Assembly (NCBI GenBank): GCA_950295325.1
Contig: OX485803.1
Coordinates: forward strand, 34,613,554-34,677,553
Direction: 5' to 3'
Source: Polytrichum commune
Lineage: Eukaryota > Streptophyta > Polytrichopsida > Polytrichales > Polytrichaceae
DNA length: 64,000 bases
Shown here: positions 44,725 through 57,990 of the stretch, in pieces
Layout of the letters: each line of letters begins with the position of its first letter
Position numbering within the stretch: position 1 is the stretch's first letter
The notes under the pieces: model-generated
Told to the model about the DNA's origin: nothing
The model's database searches: none
The model's input: only the letters and a program-made list of their open reading frames with translations
Program-made: the position numbers and the translations under genes

Positions 44725-47347
44725 TCAAGGCTTAATGATGAAAAGAGGCTGCATATACAAGAAACCGCTGTATTAGAACACTTCAAATTGGAAAGACTAA
44801 ACAACCTGAACTAGGTTGGACCATGTTCACATTTGCTGTCAACTAAATAGGTCACAAATTGGACCCCGACGTCTGTATGTAGTGACCAAAGGCTTCCAAG
44901 ATAATCATAACCAATCTTCAAAGCGATGACTACTGTGAATCCTGGTGGTAATTATGGCAAATTTGATTCGTTGTCTCTTAAAGATTGCTAAGATATATGA
45001 GACACTCCAAACTCACAATGTTGCATATTAAAATTAGGTGGAAAATGCTAGATATATAGGGAGCAGGACATACACTTTCAATGGAAACAGGCTTTCCATC
45101 TTCAGCAACAATCTCCACAATGGTTCCAGATTGATCCGCCTGAAAGAACCAAGATTAGGGTTAGTAAACAAGACATTAGCATATTAGTAAAAATAGCACT
45201 CACGAGTGCAATCTTGTCCACTCCTTACAGTTCTAATTTGACAAGATCAAATGAGACAATAAAACTAAACATCCACAGAACGCACTAATTAACATGTTTT
45301 TGCAAGAACTTAAACAAGACAACATAAGCAGTGCTTGAGGCCTCAGTGATTTTCTCCAGTTCCTGCTGGGTGAAACTTACTTCGATCTCGTTCATCAATT
45401 TCATTGCTTCTACAATGCACACAACTTGCCCTTTTGTAACCTTGTCTCCCACCTGTCCAGATCAATGACCACAAATTTCATTATCACCTATCCCACAATG
45501 CATGTCTATAATTTCAGTCACATCTCCGAATCATAAGTATTGGCATCCGCTGTAGGTCATCTCCAAGAACTTTGGAAAGTCCTTGAAAGGTGCAGCAGTC
45601 TTACAAAAGCATGTGCTGTTGATAAACAACCAGTTTTGTATATGATTCACGCCAAAAATATGTTTCTGGTATGTGACCTACAAAAGTAGCATAAAAAACC
45701 TTCACGAACGCTTTTACATCAATAGAAAATTTACTTACCTTTACAAACTGGGGTTCACCAGGTCCAGGACTACGGTAGAAGGTACCAGCCATGGGTGACA
45801 ACATCGGAGGATGCTCAGCAGCCAGAGGAATAGAATCTGCTGGGGAAGGCACTGCAGGGGCAGGAGTGGCCTCCTCCTGCATGGGTTGGCTCTGAATTTG
45901 AGGCTGAGGTTGGGGCTGGAAACCAGGGTACATGGTATGGGCCATCACATGTGGACCTTGGTTGGAAAACTGCTGGGAGGCAGGCGGAGGTGGTAAAGCT
46001 TCTTTCTTTCGGATTACTAGCTCATAATCCTTGTTCTTTAGCTCTAGCTCCACTATGTCCCTGGTATCGACGAGCCTGCATTGCAAAGGAAGAGCTCATA
46101 TTGAGAACTACCCTCCATAACTAAACAAATTGTGCTTCCTTCAAGATTTCTTCAAACTAGAGATTATTCCATACAACCTAATCTGGTTGTCGGATGCTCG
46201 AGATTGTCACTTCTTTGATCCATAGGAAAACAAACAGTTATCCTTATGAACCTGTCTAGACAATGACGTCGTATTCAGCACCAACTCTTGGATTCCAATA
46301 TGAAACTCACTTGATCAAATTGGCAACATCCGCCATAAACACAGATGCCGCCGTTTCCAAGGATGGAGCAGCTGTCGAAGGTGATTCAGGGGCAGCCTTT
46401 TCAGATGAAAAAGGAACATCAACTTTCTTGGTGGTTGAATTAGATGAGCCGTCTACTGCAATCTGCAATCAGACATAAGGAACTCAGACAGTCGATTGAT
46501 AAATGCTAAGTCAAAGCGCAAGCATACCGCAAGCTGATAAAACCTATACAATAATAAGAGCAGGATAAAAAGTTAGGATAGATTTTCACTAAACTGTCCT
46601 TGTCTAACCAAGGAGGCAATCCATCAGCTGACAGGATTTTAGCACATCGACTGTGGCAGACCTACTTCTCATCAACACCAGGTGCACCATTGTTGCTAGG
46701 TCAAAGGACGCTAACCTCATTCACAATGCTTGCCATAACACGGGGAGCGGATCCCTGTATCCATAGAAACAGCCCGCCATATTAGTATCTGAGAAATACA
46801 ACAACGTACGAACCCCTCTAAAAATTCCCATTCAGCGAAACACCACGATCAGACCCCGTAGCACTGCAACTTTGACAAAAAAAAAAAAAGAGGATTCCGC
46901 ATGTCACCAATTCCTTCTTAGGCCGATGCCACAAGACATCCAACCAAAGTGTACGCTCTTCATCGCTCAACGCACATCACATAGTACAGATCAATGTATA
47001 TACAATGCGTAAGCGACGAGACGAGAGCGGGATAGAAACAAGAAAGAGTGAAACACAAGGCTCCATTGCCAATGCCGCTGTCATTCATTTGACACAAACG
47101 AATACCGAAGCGTGACGGAGCTCACATTGGACGAACGGAGGACGGAGCGATCGACATCCACTCCGAAGAAGGAAGACAACGCTATCAAGCGCGGCTGCAC
47201 GGACTGCGAGAACTGGCTATGGCTGGGACCGGGCCTGGCTGACGCTGAATGTGCCCTGATGGACGGAACCAACGCACCGCAGTGTGCACCGCTCTCGCTT
47301 GTGCTCACCAGCGCGGCCCTCCCCGCCGCAGCAGCAGCTGCCGCCAT
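44725..47347 (-). CDS. Biotin carboxyl carrier protein of plastid acetyl-CoA carboxylase
   Basis: Exons: 47126-47347, 46716-46754, 46311-46462, 45739-46075, 45381-45452, 45074-45139 and 44725-44748. They sum to 912 nt, giving 303 aa. Residues 1-74 are Ala/Ser/Arg-rich with few acids, a chloroplast transit peptide. Exon 3 and the start of exon 4 carry the conserved ADVANLIKLVDTRDIVELELK stretch in two parts. A Pro/Gln-rich linker follows (about 165-220). The biotinyl domain shows SPMAGTFYRSPGPGEPQFV, then EAMKLMNEIE with the biotin-accepting Lys near residue 268, then a tiny last exon encoding PLFIIKP. The protein carries CO2 as carboxybiotin between the carboxylase and carboxyltransferase parts of heteromeric ACCase, the committed step of fatty-acid synthesis. 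GT-AG borders throughout; intact. Confidence 0.94.
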
Positions 47348-47379
47348 GCTTCCAATAACACACCAACAACAACTACTAC

Positions 47380-47402
47380 ACTCTCTCTCTCTCTCTCTCT
47401 CT
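47380..47402 (-). promoter_or_regulatory. (GA)n tract upstream of the BCCP start
   Basis: A CT microsatellite on the plus strand reads as a GA repeat about 35 nt upstream of the BCCP ATG. GA/CT tracts in 5' leaders are common in plant housekeeping genes and can bind GAGA-type factors. Function here is inferred. Confidence 0.4.
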
Positions 47403-47409
47403 CCAACCT

Positions 47410-50400
47410 CAACCAGGCCTAGGGCTTTCACAGTGGAGCAGAAACAGCAGGAGGAGGCTAAAACGGTGCGGAAGCTCTGCAAGCTTGTTGGTTGGGGGTT
47501 AGGGCGGGCGTGACAAGCGTGGCGGTCCGCAGCGAGGCTCGGCCGAGTGACTGGTGCGGCAGGATTGAGAGCTTTGGCTATGGCGGAGCCCAGACGAAGG
47601 GGGGGGTGGAGGAGGGCCAAGGGACCAGTCGCTCGCCCTTCCCAGCACACGGCCCGATGAATGAACGAGCTGTCTTCATCTGTGCGTTTCATCTAGTTTC
47701 ATCTCTTGGACTTAACGACGGGTGATGAAACCTAGGCTGCCCGCTGTAATATATAGTCCTGTCGCGGCCTGCCCGGCGGGGTTTTGTTTTGTGCGGGCGG
47801 GCTGCGGGCAGGGCGCGGGTGCTTCTGGGCCCTGTCGCTGCGCTTTGGGGGCGAGGCTTCAGGCTTTTGGGGTGGCCGCTGGTTGGGTGGGCGTGCGGGG
47901 GAGTCATCAGCAGGGTACTGTGTGTGACCTGGCACAGAAAACTCAGGGACTTGCGTGTCTATGTGGCATAAAAGGAAAAAGAGTTCGTTCTTCAAGGTGG
48001 GTTTACATAAGAGGTTCAAGACCATACAAACTCCAAAATCAAGCAATCGTATTAGCCGGTATAATCCTTTTGGACACGAGGAGTTTACTCCAAAGTCCAA
48101 TTCCAAAGTATGAAAGAAAAAAAATGAAGTAGCGCTAATGTGGCATCAATTTTATTTTTTTTGCACTTCTGCTATCAATTTTGCACTCAATAATATGCAC
48201 TTTGTGATTTGAGAGTTGAACCTTCAAGTTTGGATCTATTTAAGTCCAAAAACAAGGTTCATTAAGGGATGTTGTGGATCTCGAGTTTTGGGGCCCAACC
48301 CCTGATGTGAATCCACCCTAAAGGGAACACTTGCCACATTAGCGTAAGGCCAAACATGGTGACAAATGGGAAAAGAAAAAGAAAAAGATCATTTATCACC
48401 AAGTTCCCCCCCCCCCAACCAAAAAAAAAACTTGGTGACAAACAAATGGGGGAAGTAAATGTGGAAAGATTGAAATATGCAATGGCTTGGGATGGACATA
48501 GGATTACCGAAATATTACTTCACATGCACATGTGCAACAAATAGGAACGACATGAGTTTGTTGCACATGTGCATGTGAAGTAATATTTTAGCTAATACAT
48601 CAAGAGAGGGATTGCTAGGTATTGGTTGATTCCTCTTTCAATGATGGTTACTCAACCCATGATATTGTTGAATGTAAACCACATTTTTTGCCCATAGCCC
48701 AGCCAAGGTAGGCAATTCCACGGGGCGATCACACCCCCTTACATTTCATAGCCACGTGCGATAAAAATTTGCTACCCTATATTACATGCCATAGATAATT
48801 TTTAAAATTATGATATTTTTTCTACATACACATAACCATTGATAATATCTTTTGTATATTTTTCTGAAATTTTTAGTCGTCATCATTTTTGTAGTAATTT
48901 GTTTAGTTCAATGTTACGTCATTCTAGTTAGAAACGGTATGTTTTATAAAAAAAAACAAATCATCAAACTTGGTTACCAATTTTTGCTATGTAATAGATA
49001 CTATGTATATCTACTCATGAAAAAAAATCATAAACTTTTGAACCATTTTGGTGATGCTTTATGTAAAAAGTAGATTTTGTTTTATCGCACATGGTGTTCA
49101 ACTTGACAATGAAGTGCACCCCCCAGGGGCAATTCTCAATTTGGATAGACCTTGGTGGCTTTCATCCAACCTTTAGTGGTTAGACTCTCGTTCATAATAG
49201 GATTAGAAAGCTATTGCCATGATAAGTTGGTTATTGCATGTAACCACCTTCTCCTTCCTCTTTACTTGATAAGAAGATTGGCCAAAGAAAGAAGGAGGCT
49301 AATCTCATAAGTAGAATCAAGCATAGTCTCAACATAGCATAGCAATGAACTTTTTGGTGAACACCGAAGCTCATAGATTAAGTTCATGTGAGTAGGCAAT
49401 AGGAGAATCCCAAGTGAGGTGGTTGAGGATGGGAAGTTAGTATGACATGAGCCGAATGATTCAGGCTCTAGAAAATCTTTGATACTCCGATCTTGGGAAT
49501 AATTGAATGATGTTGATGAGCATTGGTATGAATAAGTTGATCATGAATTTTAATGTATGTGGTTTGTATTACCAAGTGAAAGATAGATCTTGAACATACA
49601 CGAGCAGTGGATTCAAAGTTGAGTCGTTTAAAGAATATTTGAAGAGTAATGGCGAGTTAGTCAAACTTTGACATAATTAAAGTTGAGCGTCAATAAAGAA
49701 GCCATGGCAATAGGCCATGAAAGAAGAAAGGTTGAGTAAGGAAATGAAGACAAAAGTTTGTCATAATATCTTGTGAGTAAGGTCATGACGTAGAGAGATG
49801 AGGCAAATGTAGTGGTCTAAGCGTAAGTAGTGCACCCGTTAGGTGAGTGAGGGATGAAAGGTTTTGAGAGCCATAATTAAGTAGGGTTGAAGAAGCCTTC
49901 GCATAGCCTAAGGAGCAAAGCAAGTGAGAGATTGTGAAAGGTAAGAGTAACGAGGAGGAAAGAGGAAAGCCTTGGTAATAAGCAAGTGAGCATGGTCACC
50001 TAGCATGTGAGGGAAAATGAAACCTAATTGTTGAGAAGGGCAATAAATTTTGACAACCAAAGGAAGTTAGTTGGGAAGCTTAAGATGAAGATTCAATAAA
50101 ATCGAGAAGGGCAGTGGTCTGGTAGAATCTGAATATTGGCATGATTAGTGAAAGGTTGAAATGAGGTTAATTCCCTCATGGGGAGTGAAAATCAATAGCC
50201 TAGTGAGAACAAGAGTGTTCAATGAAGCCTTGGATGGGCACAAATGAGATAGAGATAGTTGGAAGGCCATAGCCAAACCTTAGGTTAAAAGATAGCCATG
50301 CGAACGAAAGGCATTACTAGAGGGTAAGAATGCAGTTAGAATATAGCCTAGCAAGTCTACTACATCTTGTCGGAGCATACAAAATCTACATGCAAAGATG

Positions 50401-53400
50401 ATGAGGCATAAGGTTATTTTATGCAAGCTATAGGCTATTAAGGACATTACCTTGGTAGAAAGAAGATTTTAACCTTGTTGGAGTAAGTTTGTATCCAATG
50501 AAGATTATTTGAGCACATAAGACAACCTAAACCATATAATAAAGGATATATTTTTATTTGTTGAGGCGTTGTTATTATATTAATCAGTGTGGATAATTCT
50601 TAAGACAAGATACCATGTCCACCGAAGATGAAGGTGGTGATTACAATTGTGAAGACTTGTATGATGGTTGTAAGTGGATTAAGGTAATTTAACTTTGAGA
50701 TTATCGCAAGCATAATCCATGGCAATTGAAGACTATGTGTTTACTCAAAAGACATTACCTTGGACATTGTCCTGACTATGAGCCATGGACCACTTGCCAA
50801 GCTTTTTGAGCTTCAAAACTAACACAATAGATGAAAAGTAGAGTGACATGAGTCCACACATACAGGACAAAACCGCACACGACTAAGAAAACACCAACGA
50901 ACCATAAGAGTGTATTGGAAACTTTGATCCAATGTGACATTAATCCTCATAAACACTAACGTAGTCTTCCTTGAGAACTTGTACCATGGGTTGTTTTCCT
51001 TGGGTTAGTTTAAGTGATAGCAAAACCCTAACTATGTTGAACATGGCAATAACGTGCAAGGAACTTATGTTCATTCATGTAGCATCCTTGCCCCCATGCC
51101 AATATTTATGCACGTAATTGTTTTTTTTTCAAAACATTCTTTGTGAGAGCAACCCTAGTATGTTTTGCCACAAAGCTTTTACTTCTATCATTTCAACCCA
51201 CTTGAGTTATTCTAACAAACTTTAAATATATGCATGTGACTACAAACCCCCCCCCCCTAAACACAAAGCAAAAGATTTGATTAGGAAAAACATTGTATAA
51301 ATAAAATAAAAATTCCATGGCCTATTTCAACAAATTATGGGTCTTAGATAACCGATGTACTTGTTTTCTTTTATGTAGCACAATGAAGTTAATTATAAAG
51401 AAACCGGGTTTTAGGATTTCAACTAGGGGGTTCCAACCCATGTGTTGAGTTGAACCTTAAGGTTTAAAGGGGTTTTGAGTGGCAAATCATGACCTGAAAA
51501 AAATATTGTATTAAGCTAGCCAAAATAGATGTCGAGGTTGGGAGTGAGGATGAGGTCCATAAACCATAAGGTAAGGCCAATAGTTACACTAGTAAGAGGA
51601 GCTTGCATCTAATGACATGTTAGGATTGCCAATTAGAGTAGGTTGATCGAACGTGTTAGGCTTGTCAACGATTTAGGTTGCTCCGATGGTGGGAGCTTAA
51701 CAACACTCCAATGGATTGCATACTCAAACACATTATTTGTCCATACCCACTTTGTGGTGATGAGCAAATTGGCAACTTATTGTTGAACTCTACTACCCAT
51801 GGGCAAACCTCATAGTCACCAACAAGACTCATTATTGTTGCAATCTAACGGCCACCATGGAAAACTTTGAGTTTGACGATGTTTTCAACTCCTCAAAGTC
51901 GGCACAAACACGGAATTCAAGGAGGAATTCGCTGAGGAGAAAACTATGTATTTGGCTATCATGGTTGCAGTATCAAATTCCAAACAAACCTTCAATTCAT
52001 ACAAACTTGAGGAAGTTGCCAACCTGTCAACATTGATTAAGGAGATATGAATCATGTCGTCATCTTTGACAATGCCTTTTGTTCTTTTTTCTTTTATTGA
52101 CACCAACTTGATTGAACCATGTGTTGTTGGCTACCTATATAGTTAAATGTTCCCACCTACCACATGAATGGCTATCTCCTTGAATCATAAGTGCAAAGGA
52201 TGGGAATGGAAGCCTCGTCTACCATTTCTATACGTGCATTCATTTCCAACCAACTTGTCCAATTCATTGCCAAAAAGTACACTCTTGGATGGGAGTACAT
52301 GTAGAGGGCACTTAATTCCATTTGTACTATGTAGTAATGGAATGTCATTTCCACATGGGATTCAAATGGTCTCAGCCAATGTGGGAACGACACGTGACAA
52401 CAAGCGAGGGGAAAACAATTGCGTTCCTATCGGAACATACAACTCTCTCCAGTATAAAAAGGGCAAGCTGGATGCCACCTAAGAAGACCCTCCTCATTGA
52501 ATGTGTACAAATTTGTGAACCCTTAAAAGACGTGGGGTCTCAATATACAGCCACATACAAAATTTATATGGGCTTCATCAAGTTCACAATTCATGTTTTA
52601 TATATATATATATATGAAGTCAAGGTATTTTTAGTCGACCATGTCCATTTAACCACTCACTAGGATACATGTAATGTTGACATGAATCATATTTATATTT
52701 TTGAGGCGAATGGAGTCATGAGGATTCATGAAAATATAAAATATAAAATTCTCCTTAGAATAGGTTTCTCTTTGAAAGAAAAACAATTCACCTCTATTAC
52801 TTCTCCTAAATATACGAAAACTCTCTTATTTTAGCAGTTATACATGCCTCAACCTTACAATGTTTTATGTTAGGGAGAAAAATTAAATATACTCATATTA
52901 GACATTGAGGATCAAAATACAACATATGTATTTGCATCCAAGGGCACTCAAGCTGCGTATTTTGAGCTTGGACCTTTGATGACATCAAAGTATCTAGCTT
53001 AATATTCAAACCTAAGTGTACTTGAAGAATAAGTTAATTTTAGATAGGGTCACTTTTGACATGACTGATTAAAATTGAAAGTACATAGCTCAAATACAAC
53101 ACACACATGTATAATTTTATTGTTATGCTTGGATGAGCCCAATATGGGCCTCTTGGACACATAGAAGGTTAACACTTGGGCTTGGCCTTGTGTGTTTTGT
53201 GTTGATGAGTATGGCCATTGTCTCCACCAAAAGCATGGGTCATGCAAGACCCATGATTTCCTCCAACATAACATTGATGCAAAAATTCAAGAGAAGGTGG
53301 TATGGTTGTGGGCTCCAATGAAGGGGGAGAGTTGATTGCTTGTTACAAGATGAACCGGTTGAGGTAGAGAAATAATGGGTTGAATTTGAAGACTTCAAGG

Positions 53401-54520
53401 GGAAAAAAAGATTGATCGTTTTAGAAGAATTTATAGAATACATTTCAAAGTAACCCTTAACTGCATAGTGTGTATTGTGTTTTTATTAGATCATTTGAAA
53501 AGTATTCTTTCTAGAATTTAATTTTAGTGTACCTAAAAGAAAACTTGTTGTTAATGATAATAAGATCACATCAATACAATAGCAATATAATGTTTAATAA
53601 GTTTGGGTGGATTTAATGTAATATTTTGTCACTTTTGGGCATGTTATTTCGACTATTGTTCCCATCTTATCAACCATGGTGTAATTGTAGATGATTGTAA
53701 TATGCCTTTATGAGGAAAACATAATCCAAAATTTGATAATTTTTTGAGAAAATCGTTATATTCGTTAATTAGAAACTTTGGAAAGTCTCAAAGTAAGTGA
53801 AAATGGTTTAATATTTGGTTTAATTGATTCTTAAAAAAAACCATAATAAGATAGAATATTTTTATTCTTATTGCGATGACATGTATTTGTGCCAAATTGG
53901 TTAGTGTTGCCCATGCAAATTACTTCATTAAGTCACATTGAATATATTTTTGCATTTTTCTTGTTCTTTATTCTAAAACCATGTCCTTAAATAGTTTCAA
54001 AATCATGAAGAAAACTCCAATTACTGAATATAGTGATGAAATTGAAAAGTTGAAACACTGCCCAAAGTTACCCCTTTTAAAAAAACCCAAGTGTAGTATA
54101 GAAATTTAAGATGACTCGAGGTGGTACTAAGACTTTCAATGCTCATATGTTGTTCACTAAAAACACACAGTTACGATCATTTCAATGTTACATTTATATG
54201 TTTGAAACCTAAAACTAACATCTTGACATGTATAAGATTTCACATGGCATCTGGAATTCCAAGACAAAATGGATGTATGTATTCCCAACTTTGAGGAAAA
54301 TAAAACATGCTTGAGGTGCCTCCAACAAGATCACTAGAAAAATGATCTCCCATTCGGCTTTTCAATTTTTTTTTGTAGCAAAGCCACATGATCCATTATG
54401 CCACCCACAAAACTCAAATATTTTGACACTTTATTGCTAACCAATTTTATTGATAAAAAAAAATCACCTAGGCCCTTTCTCACCTTTAAATATGAAATGG
54501 CATAAGACTTTAGTATTGAA
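47410..54520. other. Long intergenic region without a recognised gene
   Basis: The first 450 bp is GC-rich, probably the BCCP promoter. From about 48130 the DNA is AT-rich, apart from purine-rich, repeat-like text at 49300-50560 where the motifs aagtgag, gttgag and gaagg recur. Frames are short. The frames at 51885-52106 (-) and 52168-52482 (+) have protein-like stretches but match nothing I know. A TA microsatellite lies at about 52598-52612. Confidence 0.4.
48510..48588. repeat. Perfect 32-bp inverted repeat with 15-nt loop
   Basis: Arms 48510-48541 and 48557-48588 are exact reverse complements. A smaller inverted pair (tcaccaagtt / aacttggtga) lies just upstream around 48398-48440, so the whole 48355-48590 stretch can fold. 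It could be a small RNA hairpin or the core of a foldback transposon. Confidence 0.85.
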
Positions 54521-54598
54521 AAATGAGAAAAAAACAAAGAGACTAATGTAGGAAGGTGGACCACTATACACAAGGATTGCATATAATGGAGAGAGTGA

Positions 54599-55159
54599 TT
54601 AGCTCCTATTCAACAACGAGGTCTTTGTATTGAGCGGGGTTCCGATGGGTTTGCAATCACCCATCCTGAATCGTTTTGAAATGGTTTTGATATAATTTCG
54701 TTGATGCATGGTAATGGTGTTGGTCCTCCTATCCTTCTCGAAATGAAGTCCGAGGAAGAAATGCAACTCGCCAAGGTCACTCATCTCAAATTCGCGCTTG
54801 AGGCTAGACTTCAACTCATTGATCATGTCCACATTGCTTGTAAAAATGATGTGGTCATCTACATATATGATTACAATCACAATGTAGTAGCAATTTTGCA
54901 GGACATACAATGACTAGTCTGCATGGCTCATCATAAAGCCTTTATTCACAAAGAATATGTGAATACATTCGTATCATGCTCGTCTGGATTGCTTCAATAT
55001 GTAGAGTGATTTCTTTAACTTACATACGAGGTGTTTTTGGCCTTTTTGTTCAAACCCCTCCGGTTGTTTCATGTAGATTTTCACGTCTAATTTGTCACTC
55101 AAGAATGTTGTCTTCACATCCATTTGATATATTTCCAAGTCCATGGCTGCCCCGAGTGC
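54599..55159 (-). pseudogene. Copia reverse transcriptase, part
   Basis: The minus-strand frame includes the YVDD motif in VIIYVDDHIIF, followed by LHFFLGLHFEKD and CKPIGTPLNTKTS, all standard Ty1/copia RT text. Upstream pieces include MDLEIYQMDVKTTFL-like and QPEGFEQKGQKHLVCKLKKS-like stretches. A TAG lies shortly before the YVDD segment (near 54913). Confidence 0.8.
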
Positions 55160-55689
55160 AGGAATGCTATCTTGTGAGCGGTGAGCGGTGAGCCGTGAGC
55201 CGTGAGCAGAAAATTTGAATTTTTATTCTTCAAAATTTTCAATGAAATGTATGATATAGACCCTATGACCGTGGAGAATTTATGGTTTCATTCTATAAAA
55301 TCTGCATATTATTTTTTATTTATTTGTTTTTTTTTTTGAATTTTCGTGGATAAATACTTAAAATTTTAATTTACATTCTTATCCCTTATTTTATGTTCCC
55401 TATTATTTTGGAAGTTTTTTTCTAAATTTTTTTTTCGTTTTCTTCCGTTTCTTTTTATGGATGGTTTTTTCAAAAGTTTATAATTTCCACTCCACGGTTA
55501 TAGGCACCATCCACAGTTAAATGTACCATCTACTTTTAGTCATATTTGTAAAGAAACTATACGAAGAGTCCTACTCGGTGTAAGAATTAAGTCAAATATT
55601 CTGATTTTTTTAAAATCAATTTTTTTTTTTTAAAATCAAATTTTATGCTCACCGCTCGCCGCTCATTGCTCACCGCTCACAAGATAGCG
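55160..55689. mobile_element. MITE-like element with 21-bp perfect terminal inverted repeats
   Basis: Inverted repeats at 55166-55186 and 55668-55688 (core GCTATCTTGTGAGCGG) enclose AT-rich non-coding DNA. Inside the left end GTGAGC repeats four times. A 16-bp direct copy of TGGCTGCCCCGAGTGC borders it at 55144-55159 and 55690-55705. Discounting one copy keeps the copia frame (ALGAAMDLE), so it is an insertion. Confidence 0.8.
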
Positions 55690-55705
55690 TGGCTGCCCCG
55701 AGTGC

Positions 55706-56076
55706 GAGTATTAGTCAAAGTGGATTATATTTGGCCACATGAACAATTTTTTTACCAAAATCTACACCTTCCACTTGCGAGCATCCCTTGGCCACCAACC
55801 ATGCTTTGAAACGTATTACTATGCCGTTGGCATCCTTCTTCGTGCCAAAAACCCACTTGCACTTCACGGCCTTACGACCCTTCAGTAATGGAGTTAATTT
55901 CTACGTGTTGTTGGTTATAAGAGATTTGTCTTCCTCTTACATAGCTAACTCTTACTCGCTCGCATCACTCGATTGATTTGTCTTTCTCAAGTTTCTAGGT
56001 TCCCCAACGATTGCCATGTTTACATGCTCTTTGTCTTGGAATGGCGGAATGTGGTTTTTTCCACCATTCCCGAAGT
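55706..56076 (-). pseudogene. Copia integrase-RT linker and RT start
   Basis: Minus-strand text KCKWVFGTKKDANGIVIRFK, then AWLVAKG, marks the normal start of the copia RT domain. Upstream of it is the variable linker. Stops are present. Confidence 0.7.
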
Positions 56077-57053
56077 TGTTGTGCACCTCTCCATGAGAAG
56101 TGCCCGAAACACCATGGGTACAAGGGAGACCCCGGAGTGACATCTGCGACTTGTGGCGCCGTTAGTGAGGGGGCCCAAGTGATCATAGTGTGGGTGATGG
56201 CCTCGAGTGTTGGGATTTCCTCCCACCCACGGAAACTAGGAGTTACGAGGATAAGGCCATGAGCTATGAATAGCTTATGACGTGCCGATTTTATAATGCT
56301 CAAGAACACCTCAATTGGATGTGTGAATTAGGAGATATGGCAATTTGAGTGGGTTGTTGTCCTGGGACAACGTCTGGTACAATGGTGGCTTGAGAGTGGC
56401 TCCTGAGACTGCCAAGGTTTGAACGGGCATTACATCCTCAATACTTGTCCAAATGGGGCAAGTGGGTAGTACATTGGTATCACCATGAAACGTAGATGAC
56501 GATGGAGGGGTTGCAGGTGAGCATCAAAGAACATACAAGGAAGTTATGATGTTCTGAAGCTGATAGGGGTTTCCAACCCCAGCGGCTAAGGGAAAATGTC
56601 TACTTGGCCCAACTCTTACTAGAGAGACAAAGGTATCTTGACGGTGGGGTAGGGGCCCTGCCCAAAGTCCTAGATGCTTATATGGGTGAAGCGGCGTGGC
56701 CAACCAAACCCACCTGCGGCCAAATGGCATGGTCTCCACGAGCATTAGCCCAACATGGGGGCATAGTTGCCTAGTATGATTCGGGTTGTTATAGTGTTGC
56801 TCCAACAACATAATGATCAACTAAAGATTGGACTTTCATGGATGGGAAGTCCACATCTTACCATTGGTTACCGATTAAGCAGTGAGTCCCAAAAGCAAAG
56901 TAAGAGGGTTGGTTCCCGTCCTATGAACTATAAGGTTTGCGATATTCGAGTTGATCATTAGCATGGCGGAATGCGAAGGGTTAGTGCTCGTAACCCTTAC
57001 TAGAATTGAAAAAAGATCAAGTTAGTTAAGGGGCGCTAGCAAGGGTTGTGACA
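56077..57053 (+). repeat. Old solo LTR of the nested gypsy family, mismatched flanks
   Basis: Reads TGTTGTGCACCTC to GGGTTGTGACA and is the reverse complement of the 16274-17244 LTR along its whole length, but with many differences, mostly C/T and G/A. Flanks are GAAGT on the left and CTTCC on the right, so there is no target duplication. Left flank is the copia integrase-RT linker; right flank is copia gag. Confidence 0.85.
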
Positions 57054-57208
57054 CTTCCAATGGATGGTGGTGGCGCCTCCGTACCCTCTACGATCTTCCA
57101 AAGGTCTTCGGTGGCCAACATCATCTCCAATTTGAACTTATAAATGTTGAAGTTGTCGCTACCAAACTTGTCAATCGTTATAAGTTATTCACCCTCACTG
57201 GAAGCCAT
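57054..57208 (-). pseudogene. Copia gag N-terminal fragment
   Basis: From the ATG complement at 57206-57208 the minus strand reads MASSEGE, then a stop, then KFGSDNFNIYKFKLEMMLAT and EDLWKIVEG. This is the usual start of copia-type gag (UBN2-like). It ends at the foreign LTR. Confidence 0.7.
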
Positions 57209-57279
57209 TTTGTAACTCAAATGCAAAATTCCACTCACTCAATCTACCACACAACTAAACTCCTTAGAATTCAAAACAA

Positions 57280-57990
57280 TCAAAGATTGTAAGAATCTTC
57301 CTAGTCAACACCTTGTTAGTCCAAATAGATGCAAAACCACTACAATATCTTCAAGAGAGCATGAATTCACAAAACCTCAAAACACTCAAAGAATGTGTAA
57401 ATATTTAAAGTCAACACCTAAATGTTCCGATTTGGTGCAATAACCACTTAAAACACCTCAAAGAGCAAATCTAAACTTTTTAGCACTCAAAAAACCTCAA
57501 AACATTTAAAGAATGAGAGAATATCTCAAGTCAACACCTATATGATATGGTTAGATGCAATATGACTCCAAAACACCTTAAAGGGCAAATCTAAGTTTTT
57601 GGGTACTCCCATGCCTTCACAATAATTTTGGAAGTTAGGATACGCTCAAATGAGCACCTAAATGATCCGGTTAGATACAATATGATTCCAAAACACCTCA
57701 AAGAAGAAATCTAAGCTCTTTGGCACTTGAATGTTCTCACAACACTCTTAAAAGGTAGGAAACACTCAAATCATCACCAACATGATCTGGTTAGATGCAA
57801 TATGACTACAAAACTCCTCAAAAAATATATCAATTCCTCAAGCTCTTTGGCATTCGAATGTCCTCACAACATTTTTAGAAGGTAGAAAACATTCAATTTA
57901 GCACCTAAATGGTTTGGTTAGATGCAATATGACTCTTAAACATCTCAAAGAGCAAATCTAAAGTCTTTGGCATTTGGATGTCCCTAGCCC
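57280..57990. repeat. Degenerate tandem repeat, about 120-bp unit
   Basis: About six units contain ggttagatgcaatatgac, aaaacacctcaaagagcaaatct and ctttggcactcgaatgtcctcacaac. It lies between the copia gag start and the possible 5' LTR remnant, i.e. in the untranslated leader or LTR of that element. Confidence 0.7.

Noticed and set aside
47112-47725. Plus-strand frames over the BCCP first exon
   Set aside because: Shadows of the GC-rich minus-strand transit-peptide exon and promoter.
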